Position numbers and translations under genes: made by a program. From positions 186,001-250,000 of the forward strand of contig JAPYMA010000057.1 in assembly GCA_035041965.1 (NCBI GenBank): a stretch of DNA of 64,000 bases, read 5' to 3'. The DNA comes from Anisakis pegreffii. Its lineage: Eukaryota > Nematoda > Chromadorea > Rhabditida > Anisakidae. Numbering within the stretch: the first letter of the stretch is position 1; each line of letters starts with the position of its first letter. Positions 48,301-60,133 of this stretch are shown piece by piece. The notes under the pieces were generated by a model that was given only the letters and a program-made list of their open reading frames with translations, was not told where the DNA came from and did not search any database.

Positions 48301-49220
48301 GTGTTGTCCAATATGGTTTCATTTCAGTTAGAACTAGGATGCATTTGACTTCATTGCAGTTCAGATGAGTGCTGTGCAGCATAAATTCATTCCATATCAC
48401 CTAGTTTTAGTACACATTTAGCTTCTACTTTACAATAAGTCGATACTGTCCAGCTTGGATTCATTTCAGCTAGTGTTAGCATACAGTTGACCTATTCTGC
48501 ACTTTTGGAGAATTGAGAGTACCATGAGTCCAAACTACACTTAGTTGCCGCTTCTCATTTGTCATTGGTGTGTTTCTCGTTGCATGGATCACAATTAGCT
48601 GCTGACATTTTTATTCACCCAATTTGAATTAGTTGCTTTTGAAATACTTGTTCAAAAAACACATTTGTAAATCTGTGAATAGAGCTGTGGCAGAACGTCT
48701 TCATCAATGGGCTGACGTGTGATGTGTTACGCCACAACCCTTTCGTCTTTGACCTAGACTGCAAGTGAGCACCTCGACATCAAACTTCTCAATGAATCCC
48801 GTAACTTTTTTTACGAATAATTAATTGTTGTTGTATTTCCTTTTCAGCGATTATTTTGTTTGCTTTGCACCAATCTCAATTGCTGAGTCTCGTCCTAATC
48901 GAGGTGAAAAAATAGAGCTGTGATAACGTTGTCACGTTTTTACTTGGTCAAACATTCCATGATATGCTGCATTTGAGTTAGAAGTAAGCATCGTCCAACC
49001 TTTGAGGTGTGCAATATCCGAGGCATATGACCTAGTGCATCCCTTTCGAATTCATTTATTTTAACTGCTTGACTGCCGTACGAAGAATTGTGGACTAAAT
49101 GAGGATTGAGGCTTAGTTAGAGGTACAGCAAGGTATGCTGTATGGATTCAGTTCAGCTAATACCAGTATACACTTGACCTCAGATGTACTATAGTTTATT
49201 GCTGTCCAGTATGGATTCAA
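48301..49220. repeat. Degenerate repeat cluster (GTCCA..ATGGATTCATTTCAGCTA motif)
   Basis: Related segments recur at about 48301-48360, 48370-48428, 48443-48503 and 49129-49185, with partial copies near 48960 and 49200. Each has a core like TGTCCAGTATGGATTCATTT followed by CAGCTAGT and then ATACA(C/G)TTGACCT. The copies are diverged and unevenly spaced. They follow the Merlin relic directly and may be part of the same decayed element or an older tandem array. Confidence 0.55.
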
Positions 49221-49471
49221 ACCACAAAATGAATCTTTACTGTAACAAAATATTGGCCTAAACCTCTCCTGTGATTTCTGTTTCGATATGGGGAATAAAA
49301 GTAAATTTATCGCAGCACTTCGATTATCAAAACGAAAAAATTCGATAGTTGGCCTTAAGTACAATAGTTGTGATCATGTTCAGCATATAATTTCCAGTGA
49401 ATTTAATTTCGTTTCAATCGAAATATTTCTTTGATGTCATTAAAACCTAGCTATTCATTACAGTGATTTTG

Positions 49472-50668
49472 ATGGGAGATAAAGAGGCACAACAGGAAGA
49501 GCTGCAATCAATTGACGCAATTTTCGGTGATTTAGTCCATTTGGAATCAACTTCTCGAATAAATGTACAGTTCGCTGATGATATTCAACTAACTATCGAT
49601 TTGCCTCCCGATTACCCATCTCGGTAAAGGTCTATCGCTCTTTTCAAAATATCCCTCATGTTTTTCTAGTGAAAGCATACGTTCAGCTGGAGCAATTTTT
49701 ATTAATTTTCAGTTCTCCTCCTTCATTCGAATTGAGCGGACCCAGGTTGAAAGCATACGAACGGACGGAATTATCTAATAAACTACAGGAAATATACGTG
49801 AATAGTATTGGTCAGCCCGTTTTATACGATTGGATCGAATGTGTTAATTCACATGTACTAGAAAAAACCGAAGGTCCTGAACCAGCTGACTCATCCATTG
49901 AGGAATTACCTTCAAGTAGTGGTGAAGTTTCATTTCCGGATATAATGGTACCGAAAATTATTAGTGGTGATATTTTGACGGATCGAAAGAGCACCTTTCA
50001 GGCTCATCTCGCTGTTATAAACTCTGAAAATGAGGTAACTTTATTTACATTTGTATCATAAAATGTATAACATAATTGTTTTTTCATATGTTTTGTTTTA
50101 TGAAGAAAGTGCGAAATTTTCTTCCTGAGAAACATGACTCTTTGAAATTAGACAATTCTGTAGCAGTTCGTAGTCGAGCTTTTTTACTTGCGATGGTAGT
50201 GCAGCTAATTTCAAATGCAGAAGGGAAATTTATTGCAGGCAATGTTGGTGCTTAACAGGTTGAAGGAAAACAGTAAGATTGCACGAGCCACACATAATAT
50301 GTACGCTTGGCGAACCCAAGAGGAAACTGGTGGTCACATTATCAATAGGCACGATTGCGAGGTTCTTTTGATTTCAAAACTATGTTTTTTCCTACTTTTC
50401 ATCTGCAAATGTTCTTTTTGTCAGGAACGTAGAGCAATTATGGCTGTTATGAGTTAATTTTTTGTTGAATAGAATGACCCTTCAGGACGATGGTGAACAT
50501 GGTGCGGGATCGAAATTGTTGCATCTGTTAGAGTTAATGAAGGCGACAAACGTAATGGTGATAGTGTCGCGTTGGTATGGTGGAATTCATTTGGGCCCTG
50601 ATCGGTTTCGACATATTTGCAATAGTGCTCGTGAGATACTCTCTCAGAATGGTTTCTCGAATCGTTAA
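49472..50668 (+). CDS. IMPACT homologue (RWD plus UPF0029 domains), 4 exons, 259 aa
   Basis: IMPACT/Yih1 proteins bind GCN1 and restrain activation of the eIF2-alpha kinase GCN2. In-frame exons are 49472-49623, 49713-50034, 50239-50361 and 50486-50668. Residues 1-90 form an RWD domain (QEELQSIDAIFGD, IDLPPDYPSRSPP), whose YP turn is the family hallmark. An acidic Ser/Glu/Pro spacer (about 100-125) leads to the UPF0029 domain at about 136-255. That domain shows SGDILTDRKSTFQAHLAVI, KIARATHNMYAWR, DDGEHGAG (200-207) and VSRWYGGIHLGPDRF (226-240), all the conserved blocks. It is somewhat shorter than the mammalian protein (about 320 aa), mainly in the spacer. AATAAA at 50962-50967 may end the transcript. 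The start ATG is the one that places the RWD correctly. Confidence 0.95.
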
Positions 50669-50967
50669 CCATGAAAATTTTAGATTGTCTTCATTCAAGA
50701 ATCTCCCTCATTTTCGGTCAATTAGGTCAATTCTAAATCTCGTAATTATATCCATCATAGACACATTTTCGTATTTTTAAGCCAGCTGAAATTGACTATT
50801 GTTGCTAAATTATCAGTCAACAAAAACGTTTCATCTTCCCATAGATTCTTTCTTTGAGGATTTGCTCAAAACATTCTCATATTCTGATGCAAAATGCTGT
50901 GTTATTTCCATCTAAAATCATTTCCATTCTTGCGATTTTGCTGTAAAATCTAATTCTCATTAATAAA

Positions 50968-52546
50968 TTTAACATCTTCACGATAACTACTTTTCAGTTT
51001 TAACGTTGGTCTGTTTGTTGCGATACACTTGTTATTCCTGAAGTGTATAATTTATTTTGTAATCAGCAATATGCTCTTTCATATTTTGGGCGTTTTTCCC
51101 TCGGAAATTTATATACGCCATCGAACTATTCCGTTTAACGCGTTTTGTGTAATTTGTTTCCATTTTAAAGAAATGTTATGTAAGTATAAGAGGAAAGCGT
51201 GCGTGTAAACTTTGTTGGTTTTATGATGAATTGTTTGTAGAGTTGTTGATAATCGGATTTTAGTGCTGAGATTGATGCAAAACAATTTTGAGATCAGCGA
51301 GTTGCTCTCAATCAGAGCGTGTTACTTTGTTTGTAAGGCATATGATGAGTTGATATATCAAATATTTACACTTCATCTTAGGTTCTTCAAAACATCTCAA
51401 AAGTACAACTGGATTATCTTGTTTATTTTGTTCTTGTAGAATGTGTGACCTGAACTAAAAAATGTTTTTGAAATGGTGGGTGTTGTTTTTTGAGAGCAGA
51501 TCCGTTGGCATCATTCTGTTTTTATTTTTATCTTCATTTCACAGTCGTATCTTTGTCAGGTTAACATAACTGGTGAATACAACTTCAACAGCTGGTGAAT
51601 CTATTTTGGTTTACTTTTTGTAGTATTTTGTCTTAATTTTAATACTCTGTATTGTCGGATTTATTTACGCTTGTACGATTTTTGTTTTGTTGCTTTGTTG
51701 TGTTTCTGTAGTGCGGAATGATTCATCATAAAGTTCTTTGAAGGTCACTTCTGATTCACACTTTCCGACTCTATTCCTCTATCTCATAATTCGTTTTGAA
51801 ATCAGTCAGAGTTGTTGTTCTTTTGAGAATTATGAGAAATAATTTGCTGATGATAGTGAAATTTGATGCCCTTCTAACTGGCGATTCATTGGAAATCATC
51901 GACAGCTCTTTTTTCCTTAATAACAGTTAGCAAAAAAGGTCACTGTTAGTCACATTTGTTCGTGTAATTGCATTTTGCCGTTGTCATCTATCTGATTTGT
52001 TGTAATTGTTGACAATATTTCACTGCGATGTGTCCATTTTTTTTTTCAACTTTAACTGCACGAAACTTGGGGAATAAATTTTGATTTATTTTTCAAAAAA
52101 ATTCTTGACAGTTACATATTTTTGGCTAAAAAACTCTCAATATATCTTCAAAAATTAGTTTGATTGATGTGGTAGCATGATATCGTCATATCAACATCGC
52201 TGTGTAAATATGTAATTCGGTGAACTGAATTGAATTTATGAAAGGGCGGAGTTTGCATGTTATGCGGAGTGAGTTTGTTAGTCGATTGCATATTGTGTTG
52301 GTCGAGCGAGCGAGCTGCACTGGCAGCAACAGAATGGGTTAACACTGAAGAACAATCACCAATCGAATAACATAATCAAACCAATCAAATAACTTCCATC
52401 TATTTTTATATAAGTGACAACTAATTGACGACACACGACATCCACTTTGCATTTGATTGTTTGTTTGTGCATATTCAGCATTTCGTTGCGTCTTTCTATA
52501 TTGCTACTATCATTGTCAACACATCGGACAACATTTCTCCTGAGCG
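50968..52546. other. Intergenic, no supported gene
   Basis: T-rich sequence between the IMPACT poly(A) signal and the zinc-finger gene. It contains no open frame with motifs. The right end should include the promoter of the downstream gene. Confidence 0.45.
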
Positions 52547-55500
52547 ATGGTGTTGCCGGTGTGCATGGAAGATGCTGAACTATTTCCAAAGACCGCTCAT
52601 CTTGATTTATCCGCCAATTTCGGCGAGCAGTTATCCACTGAAAATTGTGTTCAGGTTTGTCGAAGATTTTTTACTAGAATCTTTACGAAAGAACATTTGA
52701 GTGGTCTAAATGATTTATGGCGATGGATTAGTGACATAACATTTTGTGTTGATTATGAATGTAAATTATGATAACGGTTCAAGTATTTCTATTGCGGTAA
52801 ATTTCTGTCAAGCCTTCCAGTTGTGGTAAATTTGTTAAGAGATTGTTGACATGTGCATTCGCCCGGTTTCGTTTCTGTTTGAAATGTTCCATTTTGAAGT
52901 CCAACTATTGATGATGCAAATTCCTTTATGCTTCGCGATTTTGCTTCTCGATTGATGAAACAGAATGACGTGTATAGAATGGCATGAAAAGGTTTCTCGG
53001 AATTAGTGCCAGAAACGATTCACATCCGAGCTGCGTATTCCATAATTGCATTAATCACAATACAGATGTACACCGAGCATAATCATATGTTCCTTGAGGC
53101 GTTACAGTAAAAACTTTCACTGCAATGCTTTTGAATCAACGTCACGTCACGTTCAATGAATTGCTCACAGCTTCAGCATTCATATTCATGCACTCTTTGA
53201 AGTTCACTTAGTATTTGTGTCGTTTCGATAAACGAAACTCACTGAATGAGAGCACTTTCTTTCGTCATGTGGAAGGAAACGTTCCAAAGAGGTGCTCTAA
53301 TTATTATCCAAGTTCGCTGTAGTAAGGCCACAGATTGACATAATCGCATGATTGTTACAACATCTAATTGATTTCTGCGAATCACACCCAAAATGAACAC
53401 TGCTGACTCACCTTGTCAAGTATTCTATCAATAAGTTCATCGCCTTATTGACTCACATTTGAAAATCATATTATACTCTATAATACATATACATGTATGT
53501 TTCAATTCGTAAACCAATTTGCATTTTATTTGATTCAACATCATCGAAGTTAATCAGCAAATGAACTTCGCTAAAAAACCGAGCAATTCAGTGGATCTTA
53601 TTCGTGAGATACTTTATGGAAATGTTTTTGCGGAAATATATCATCAGATGCACTCACAATCAATTCACTACATTCATTTTGTTAAGGCTATAAAGTAGAC
53701 AAGCTTTTAATGGGTTCATGTCGAACATCAATCCATCTTATCCAATACTGAATTATGAGGCATATCTCCAACCGTTGAGACTTTCTTCTAGTCACTTCGA
53801 AGAACCATTTGTTATTCGAACACAACGCATCTAGGTCTTAATTTCATTGATGTTGGTATAAAAGAATGTTCATCAATAACTGCAAATGAAGTTATTTTTA
53901 AATTTCAAATCCTAATTCGGCTTAGTGATCTATAGTAAGAACTGATGATCGGTTTGTTGGCAAAAAGAGTACAAAAACGTATTCATTTGTTTGAGAATTG
54001 AAGAAAGTTCAACATTTTCATTACAATGATTATGAAAAGTGTGAAGAGTGAAATGAAAGAAATAATTAACCAAAATGATATTATAACCTGTGACCTTTTA
54101 CACTATCGCTTTGACAAAAATTGCCAATCATTAATAATGTCGAATGAATTTTTTAAAAACTGATATCTCGTTGATATTGTTTGAAATTGCATTTCTTGTA
54201 GGAGCTGTTAGAGCCATAGAGGGGTTTGTGTTTGCAAAAAAAAGGTACATTAATGAGGGTTATTTCGGAATTCCAGAGAGAAAACGAGATTTTGATATTG
54301 AAGCTTGTCGAATGTTACAAATGCGTAATTGTTCGTCTCTAGAGGATTTCATTTTGGAACAAGTAAAGTTGATAGCATATTTCACACAGCAATGCGATGC
54401 CAAGAGAAATTGGGTTGAATCAGGATGCGATGAAGTTTCTTTTAAGACGACATTTTACGATCTTATTGAAACCGAAAGTAATTTGTCAACTGTTTAGCGA
54501 TATTGAATTAGGAGTTTTTTTGCTAATCTGGAACTGTTCAAGCAAATGAATCAAGTTCATGCTGAGAAAGTTTCTCATGGAGCAGCTTTTCCTTTCCAGA
54601 ACTTTGAAACTTCCATCGAACAATCGAAAAACTCGTATGATAGATTTCCCTCGGCTGAATGAAAAAAAAAGTTTGCATGCATAAAAAATTCGCATACTTC
54701 CAAATGAAAAGTCTCAATATCATATGTTTACATATTCGAAGGCTTCATTGTTGTAGATTCAAATTTTTCATTTAAATAAAAATTGAATTTATGTGATTGG
54801 AGAAATTGTGACCGTGAATGAACTGTAATCATACTTTGCAGATGTTAGACCAAATGTCAAGATTGTGGTGGTCACGATTGGTGATATCGGTGCGTGGCTA
54901 TGTGATCAACTATTTCAAAACCGAAGACGATATGCAATTTCTTTTCGATGACGCATTCATAATGATTCATCAGTATGTGGTTGAATCACAGACTGCGATC
55001 GCACAACAGGTTTGTGAAAATGGAATCGTCAAAAATATATTTTACATTTCATTTGCAGCAATCGCAAAATGAAACGACGAGAGATAGATATATAAATACA
55101 TTCACTGAAGAGTAATCACGCACAAACAACGTTGTTTTCTCATTGAAATCATATGACACTATCAATTCCCCTGATGACTATAAACGGAGAACTGCCATAC
55201 ATCTGGGACCAATTAAAGCTCATTATAAATGTCGTCGCAAAGAATCAAAAAACTGAACATGTCTAGAAATTGTACGGAATAATGACAGCTTTTCTTTTGC
55301 GAGTACATAGCAGTCAAACTATTTCAAAAATCAATCTGAAATAAGTTCCTATGTTATTTGAGATAAGTTTTATTTGAGAAATGCTCCTATTTCTGCTCTC
55401 TTTAGTCTTTTTGTGTAATCAGTTAAGGGAGAAATGCCGAAAAATTTGCAATTGATGTTTGCGAAAGTTTTGTAGCACATGCACCGCAATAGATTACAAA

Positions 55501-58500
55501 TCAACACACAGTCTTCACGGCATACACTTGCACTAAACAGTGCAAACAGCATGAAACATTATTTTAATTTTGTAGTGATGTTATTGAAGCGTAGCGCTCA
55601 TATAAACATAAATTCGTAAACACAATATCTTCTATTATTTCGCTTAATCAACAGATAAAAATTTAGAAGTCGAGCAAATTGAAGCGTAAAAGAAATTGAA
55701 ATAAATGCAGTGTTCCGAAAAGATTTAATCATTGAATATGTGACACTTTGTTTTCGAAAGTTGATGCTGTAGTTGATTGTTTTTCATAATTAAAGCATTA
55801 AAAAACCATGCAGTTAAGTTAACAAACTCGCATAACGAGTCAGTGGGCAGCTTGGTAGTTGATCATTAACATGCGATTCAAAGACTTCTTAAAATTTCAG
55901 TCACTATAATCAAATTAAATTCCCTAATACGTTGCTCTAAATCACAAAATGTGATTAAGAGCAGTATCATTTGTTATTTTCATTCCTTACCGAATGAAAA
56001 ATGTCCGTAAATTCAATTAATCCAGTCATGCGTAATCTCAGTGTTGGTTATCGCTATATTTGAAGGTTCTAAACAAGAAACTATTTTTTGGTTCAAATAT
56101 GATCATTTCGGTAATAAAAGCAAATTTATAACAGTAATGATAAGCTAAATCAAAAATAGGCAATTGCATTTTTGTAAGCTCCCATCAGGGTTTCAGAATT
56201 AAGATTAAATTGAAAAAAAAACATTTCAGTCTTTTGGAGTGGCGTATTGCGAATTGAGAGAATTGAAAGAAAAGTTGATGTAAGATACAAGTAATATGTA
56301 ACGGTTTTGCGTAAATATAATAACGGTGGAACTGATCTTTAGAGAATATTTGCTGAAAGCGCCGTTAGGTTTATGTGATCAGCGATTGTTGGAAACGATG
56401 AATGGAATTTGTTGCTTTGAAACGGCAACTCATTAAATTTAACGATTGCGTCCATTTTGAAATAATTGCGAGCAAAAATAAGAAATCATCACAAGAAAAT
56501 GCATCATAACATATCATGTGAGAGTGTCGCACATAATTGCTTCATAAATCACTGATTTATCACGTTGATAATGATGCTTTATTCCACTCATAACTGATCG
56601 TTGTTTGGATACGATTCATACATTACTCATTCCTATTTATTTAAAATAAATTAAACGACGCTTCATGTATCTTCTTGCAATCACATTGCGTGTTTGTAGG
56701 ATTTTTCCATTGCTTTCATGTAATTGATTGTTAAAAAATAGTCTGATATAATATTGAAGAAGATTATGAAAAAAAATGAAATTCTAGAATTGAATATGAA
56801 AACAGGAACGATGAGCAGATGATTAGTAGCATTCTCATTTGGATTCACTTGAATGAATAGAAATGACAAGATCAATTCAATATTTCATTGATCAACGTTA
56901 ATTGTTATAAAGAGAAACTCTTCTGGAACTTGTTGAGAACCATAAATTTATGTGGGTTTTTTTGAATGATCTTCATTGAAAGGGGAAAATTTTCAGCTGA
57001 ATTCAGTACGATTCATTTAATGAATGTTGAATAAAAAGAAGAAGTAGAGTTTCTTTGAAATACATTCGAAAATTTGACCAATGTCATTCAATCTCCTTCG
57101 AATGCACTCTGCAAAATTTCAATTAAAAAATCACGACTAGGATGTATCGTACAGTTCGAACAAGTCCAGCTTTAATTGAAATATCAGTTTAAGATCTTTG
57201 ATTGTTTAATTAGTTCGTGGCGGATATGGAAAATTGATAATCTCTCCGTAATAGAAAATCGCAACAGACCGGAATTGTGGAACCTCGCCGAATCGTAAAA
57301 ACTTTTGGAGGACATATTAACTTCGATTTAGAATGGTGATTTTGCAGTTTCTTGGTGATCTTGAACGTATTGTAAAGGTGGAAAACTTGGTGGAAAAACT
57401 TGAACGATTGGAGAAAGGGGAGCAATTACGCGAGAATCCTTTCATTGACAGGAACACCAAAACACAATTCGCAAGGTATAAATAACTGGTTCAATGTTAT
57501 TCAGTAATTTGGTTTTAAAAAAATTTTTTGTTGGTTTTTTGTCGTCTTATTTAGAAGGAAGACACAATGCAGTTAGTTTATTTTTGCAACGGTATTGATA
57601 GAGATAGTTTTGTTGAGTTAGAGAGAATATTTCATTACAAAATGTTTATTGAAGGAAGTAACTTTATTATGTTGATTCGACTGCATCTTTTGAAAACTGA
57701 AATGAAAGATCGTTTGGATGCTATGAAACGTGCGTTTGGTATAGACCTGCTAAAATTTATGTGTTTTGGTTCAACAAAAATTTCATGAAATGTTTCCATT
57801 ATTTTGAAAAATAAAGAAAAATATCCAACAGAACGAACGCTAAACACAACATTTCTCTTTGTGATCACTCATCCAATGATGAAGAAGTTTCGAATTAACG
57901 CTTGATTTCTCCACGGAACTGTCAATAATCTGAGAGCCCATAGGAATTAGTGATGCTTCTGTTCCACACTTTCGACAAACTATTTTCTTCTGTACTGTTC
58001 CGCACTTCAACAGTTCTGTTTTGTTGAGTTCTGTTCCGCACGTCCTTCTTCTTGAAACTGTTCTGTTCTCTAGTTCCATTTCAAAAACTGTTCTGTTCTC
58101 TAGTTCCATTTCAAAAACTGTTCTGTTCTCTAGTTCCATTTCAAAAACTGTTCTGTTCTCTAGTTCCATTTCAAAAACTGTTCTGTTCTCTAGTTCCATT
58201 TCAAAAACTGTTCTGTTCTCTAGTTTCATTTCAAAAACTGTTCTGTTCTCTAGTTCCATTTCAAAAACTGTTCTGTTCTCTAGTTCCATTTCAAAAACTG
58301 TTCTGTTCTCTAGTTCCATTTCAAAAACTGTTCTGTTCTCTAGTTCCATTTCAAAAACTGTTCTGTTCTCTAGTTTCATTTCAAAAACTGTTCTGTTCTC
58401 TAGTTCCATTTCAAAAACTGTTCTGTTCTCTAGTTCCATTTCAAAAACTGTTCTGTTCTCTAGTTCCATTTCAAAAACTGTTCTGTTCTCTAGTTCCATT

Positions 58501-60080
58501 TCAAAAACTGTTCTGTTCTCTAGTTTCATTTCAAAAACTGTTCTGTTCTCTAGTTCCATTTCAAAAACTGTTCTGTTCTCTAGTTCCATTTCAAAAACTG
58601 TTCTGTTCTCTAGTTTCATTTCAAAAACTGTTCTGTTCTCTAGTTCCATTTCAAAAACTGTTCTGTTCTCTAGTTCCATTTCAAAAACTGTTCTGTTCTC
58701 TAGTTTCATTTCAAAAACTGTTCTGTTCTCTAGTTCCATTTCAAAAACTGTTCTGTTCTCTAGTTCCATTTCAAAAACTGTTCTGTTCTCTAGTTCCATT
58801 TCAAAAACTGTTCTGTTCTCTAGTTCCATTTCAAAAACTGTTCTGTTCTCTAGTTCCATTTCAAAAACTGTTCTGTTCTCTAGTTCCATTTCAAAAACTG
58901 TTCTGTTCTCTAGTTCCATTTCAAAAACTGTTCTGTTCTCTAGTTCCATTTCAAAAACTGTTCTGTTCTCTAGTTCCATTTCAAAAACTGTTCTGTTCTC
59001 TAGTTCCATTTCAAAAACTGTTCTGTTCTCTAGTTCCATTTCAAAAACTGTTCTGTTCTCTAGTTCCATTTCAAAAACTGTTCTGTTCTCTAGTTCCATT
59101 TCAAAATCAGTTCTATTCCTATTACTCGAATTTCAGCACTGTTCTACGCTATCGTTTAAACTGCCTTGTTCTATTCGTGTCCCCTCAGTACATCGAAACA
59201 GCAAAAAAAATGGCAATAACAATTGTTGTAATAGTGTTGAAATTGGAGGATGTGTTCGCGAAAGAACTAAAAACGGATATGATTTAGGCTGGAAGAAGAT
59301 AGCCAAGCAGTGGTCGTTTGTATTGAGGACTGGGGAGAAAACGAGAGGTTGCAGGCTCTGATAATGAGGATCATTAAAGAACTGAGACACTCTGACCTGT
59401 AATCTTTGAATGGAGCCTCGTTATGATGAGTAGAGATTGGCGGAATTTGCCAATAACGAGTGAAATTTTTGTTCAGAATATTCGGCCAGCCGAGCGCATC
59501 AACTTATCGAGTAGCGAACGCACAAAAACATGCTTATGTGACATTCATGCGAATATTCTCACAACTTCACGAGAGATGGTCAGCGGAAATGAAGAAGCAG
59601 CGCAAAGGGATTCGCTTTGAGGAAGATCCTGAATGGCAACCGGATGAACGTGTTGTTCTCTTTCAACATTTCTTTGAAGGTTTCAATACTTCATTTCGTA
59701 TTTGACAAGCATTTTTAAATCTATTTCAACTCAATGTCTCTACATATATCGTTTTAAATTTTCTATATGGGCTACTTGAAGTTATTCGAAAATCAAAAAC
59801 TATTTTCATATTCATACAGTTTATGTAATGAATAGGGAATCGAACGTGGGTTCTACTTGATTTCGATCGATACATTTTGAATTATTGGCGACCAAGGGGA
59901 TCATCGGTGATTTTCGGTGATCGTTTCATCGAAGACAAAAAACGACTCGGATATGCGTTGTGCGATCATTGTGGCATTCTTGAACAACACGTTGGACAGT
60001 TCGCTGAGTTCAATCAAAAACGATTTTGTTCGTTAAAATGTGCTGAAGATTATCATCCTGAGATACATCTGAGTGGATGA
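52547..60080 (+). CDS. Unassigned protein with C-terminal FCS-type-like C2C2 zinc finger, 5 exons, 283 aa
   Basis: Five exons join in phase: 52547-52654, 54842-55009, 57348-57475, 59477-59679 and 59836-60080. The N-terminus MVLPVCMEDAELFPKTAHLD leads to an alpha-helical region (exons 2 and 3, with MLDQMSRLWWSRLVISV and VENLVEKLERLEKGEQL), then a conserved-looking segment with EEDPEWQPDERVVLFQHFF and NYWRPRGSSVIFGDRF. Near the end, Cys245, Cys248, Cys267 and Cys271 give C-x2-C-x18-C-x3-C with KRFCSLKCAEDYH, close to the FCS zinc finger of polycomb/MBT proteins. I found no MBT or SAM domain. A nuclear role is an inference from the finger alone. A poly(A) signal lies at 60128-60133. Introns are long (up to 2.3 kb); intron 3 carries the 30-bp minisatellite. 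Strong points are the phase closure over five exons and the finger; the family name is unknown. Confidence 0.75.
54144..54497 (+). CDS. Hypothetical secreted protein ORF nested in intron 1 of the zinc-finger gene, 117 aa
   Basis: This single open frame starts MNFLKTDISLILFEIAFLVG and then VRA, a plausible signal peptide. It continues with FGIPERKRDFDIEACRMLQM and four cysteines (EAC, RNC, QQC, SGC) and ends TTFYDLIETESNLSTV. The spacing of the cysteines recalls small nematode secreted proteins, but I cannot place it in a family. A GTAATT donor near 54479 could cut the last residues off, so further exons are possible. It could also be a mis-assembled set of exons of the host gene, although phase does not support joining it. 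Confidence 0.4.
   Translation: MNFLKTDISLILFEIAFLVGAVRAIEGFVFAKKRYINEGYFGIPERKRDFDIEACRMLQMRNCSSLEDFILEQVKLIAYFTQQCDAKRNWVESGCDEVSFKTTFYDLIETESNLSTV
58051..59100. repeat. 30-bp minisatellite, about 35 units, in intron 3 of the zinc-finger gene
   Basis: The unit starts TCAAAAACTGTTCTGTTCTC and ends TAGTTCCATT. The first unit (58051-58080) and the sequence from 59101 are diverged edge copies; the 34 units from 58081 to 59100 are identical except for a C-to-T change in units 5, 10, 15, 18 and 21. The unit length is a multiple of three and lacks stops, so it stays open for over 400 codons in two plus frames and one minus frame. The minus-strand reading repeats a decapeptide MELENRTVFE. These open frames are by-products, as the array lies between exons 3 and 4. 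Sequence just before it (57945-58050) resembles the palindromic element at 17663-17826. Confidence 0.97.
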
Positions 60081-60127
60081 TAACGTTGAAATACTGCTGC
60101 ATGGCTGCTTGAATTATAAATACTTCC

Positions 60128-60133
60128 AATAAA
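60128..60133 (+). terminator. Poly(A) signal of the zinc-finger gene
   Basis: A canonical AATAAA lies 48 bases beyond the TGA at 60078-60080 and supports the end of this gene. Confidence 0.6.

Noticed and set aside
58051..59100. Possible CRISPR array because of regular 30-bp repeats
   Set aside because: There are no spacers; the units are directly adjacent and the genome is eukaryotic.
57840..59361. Very long open frames (over 400 codons) on both strands across 57.8-59.4 kb
   Set aside because: They come from a 30-bp stop-free tandem repeat inside an intron; three frames are open at once and none has flanking gene structure.
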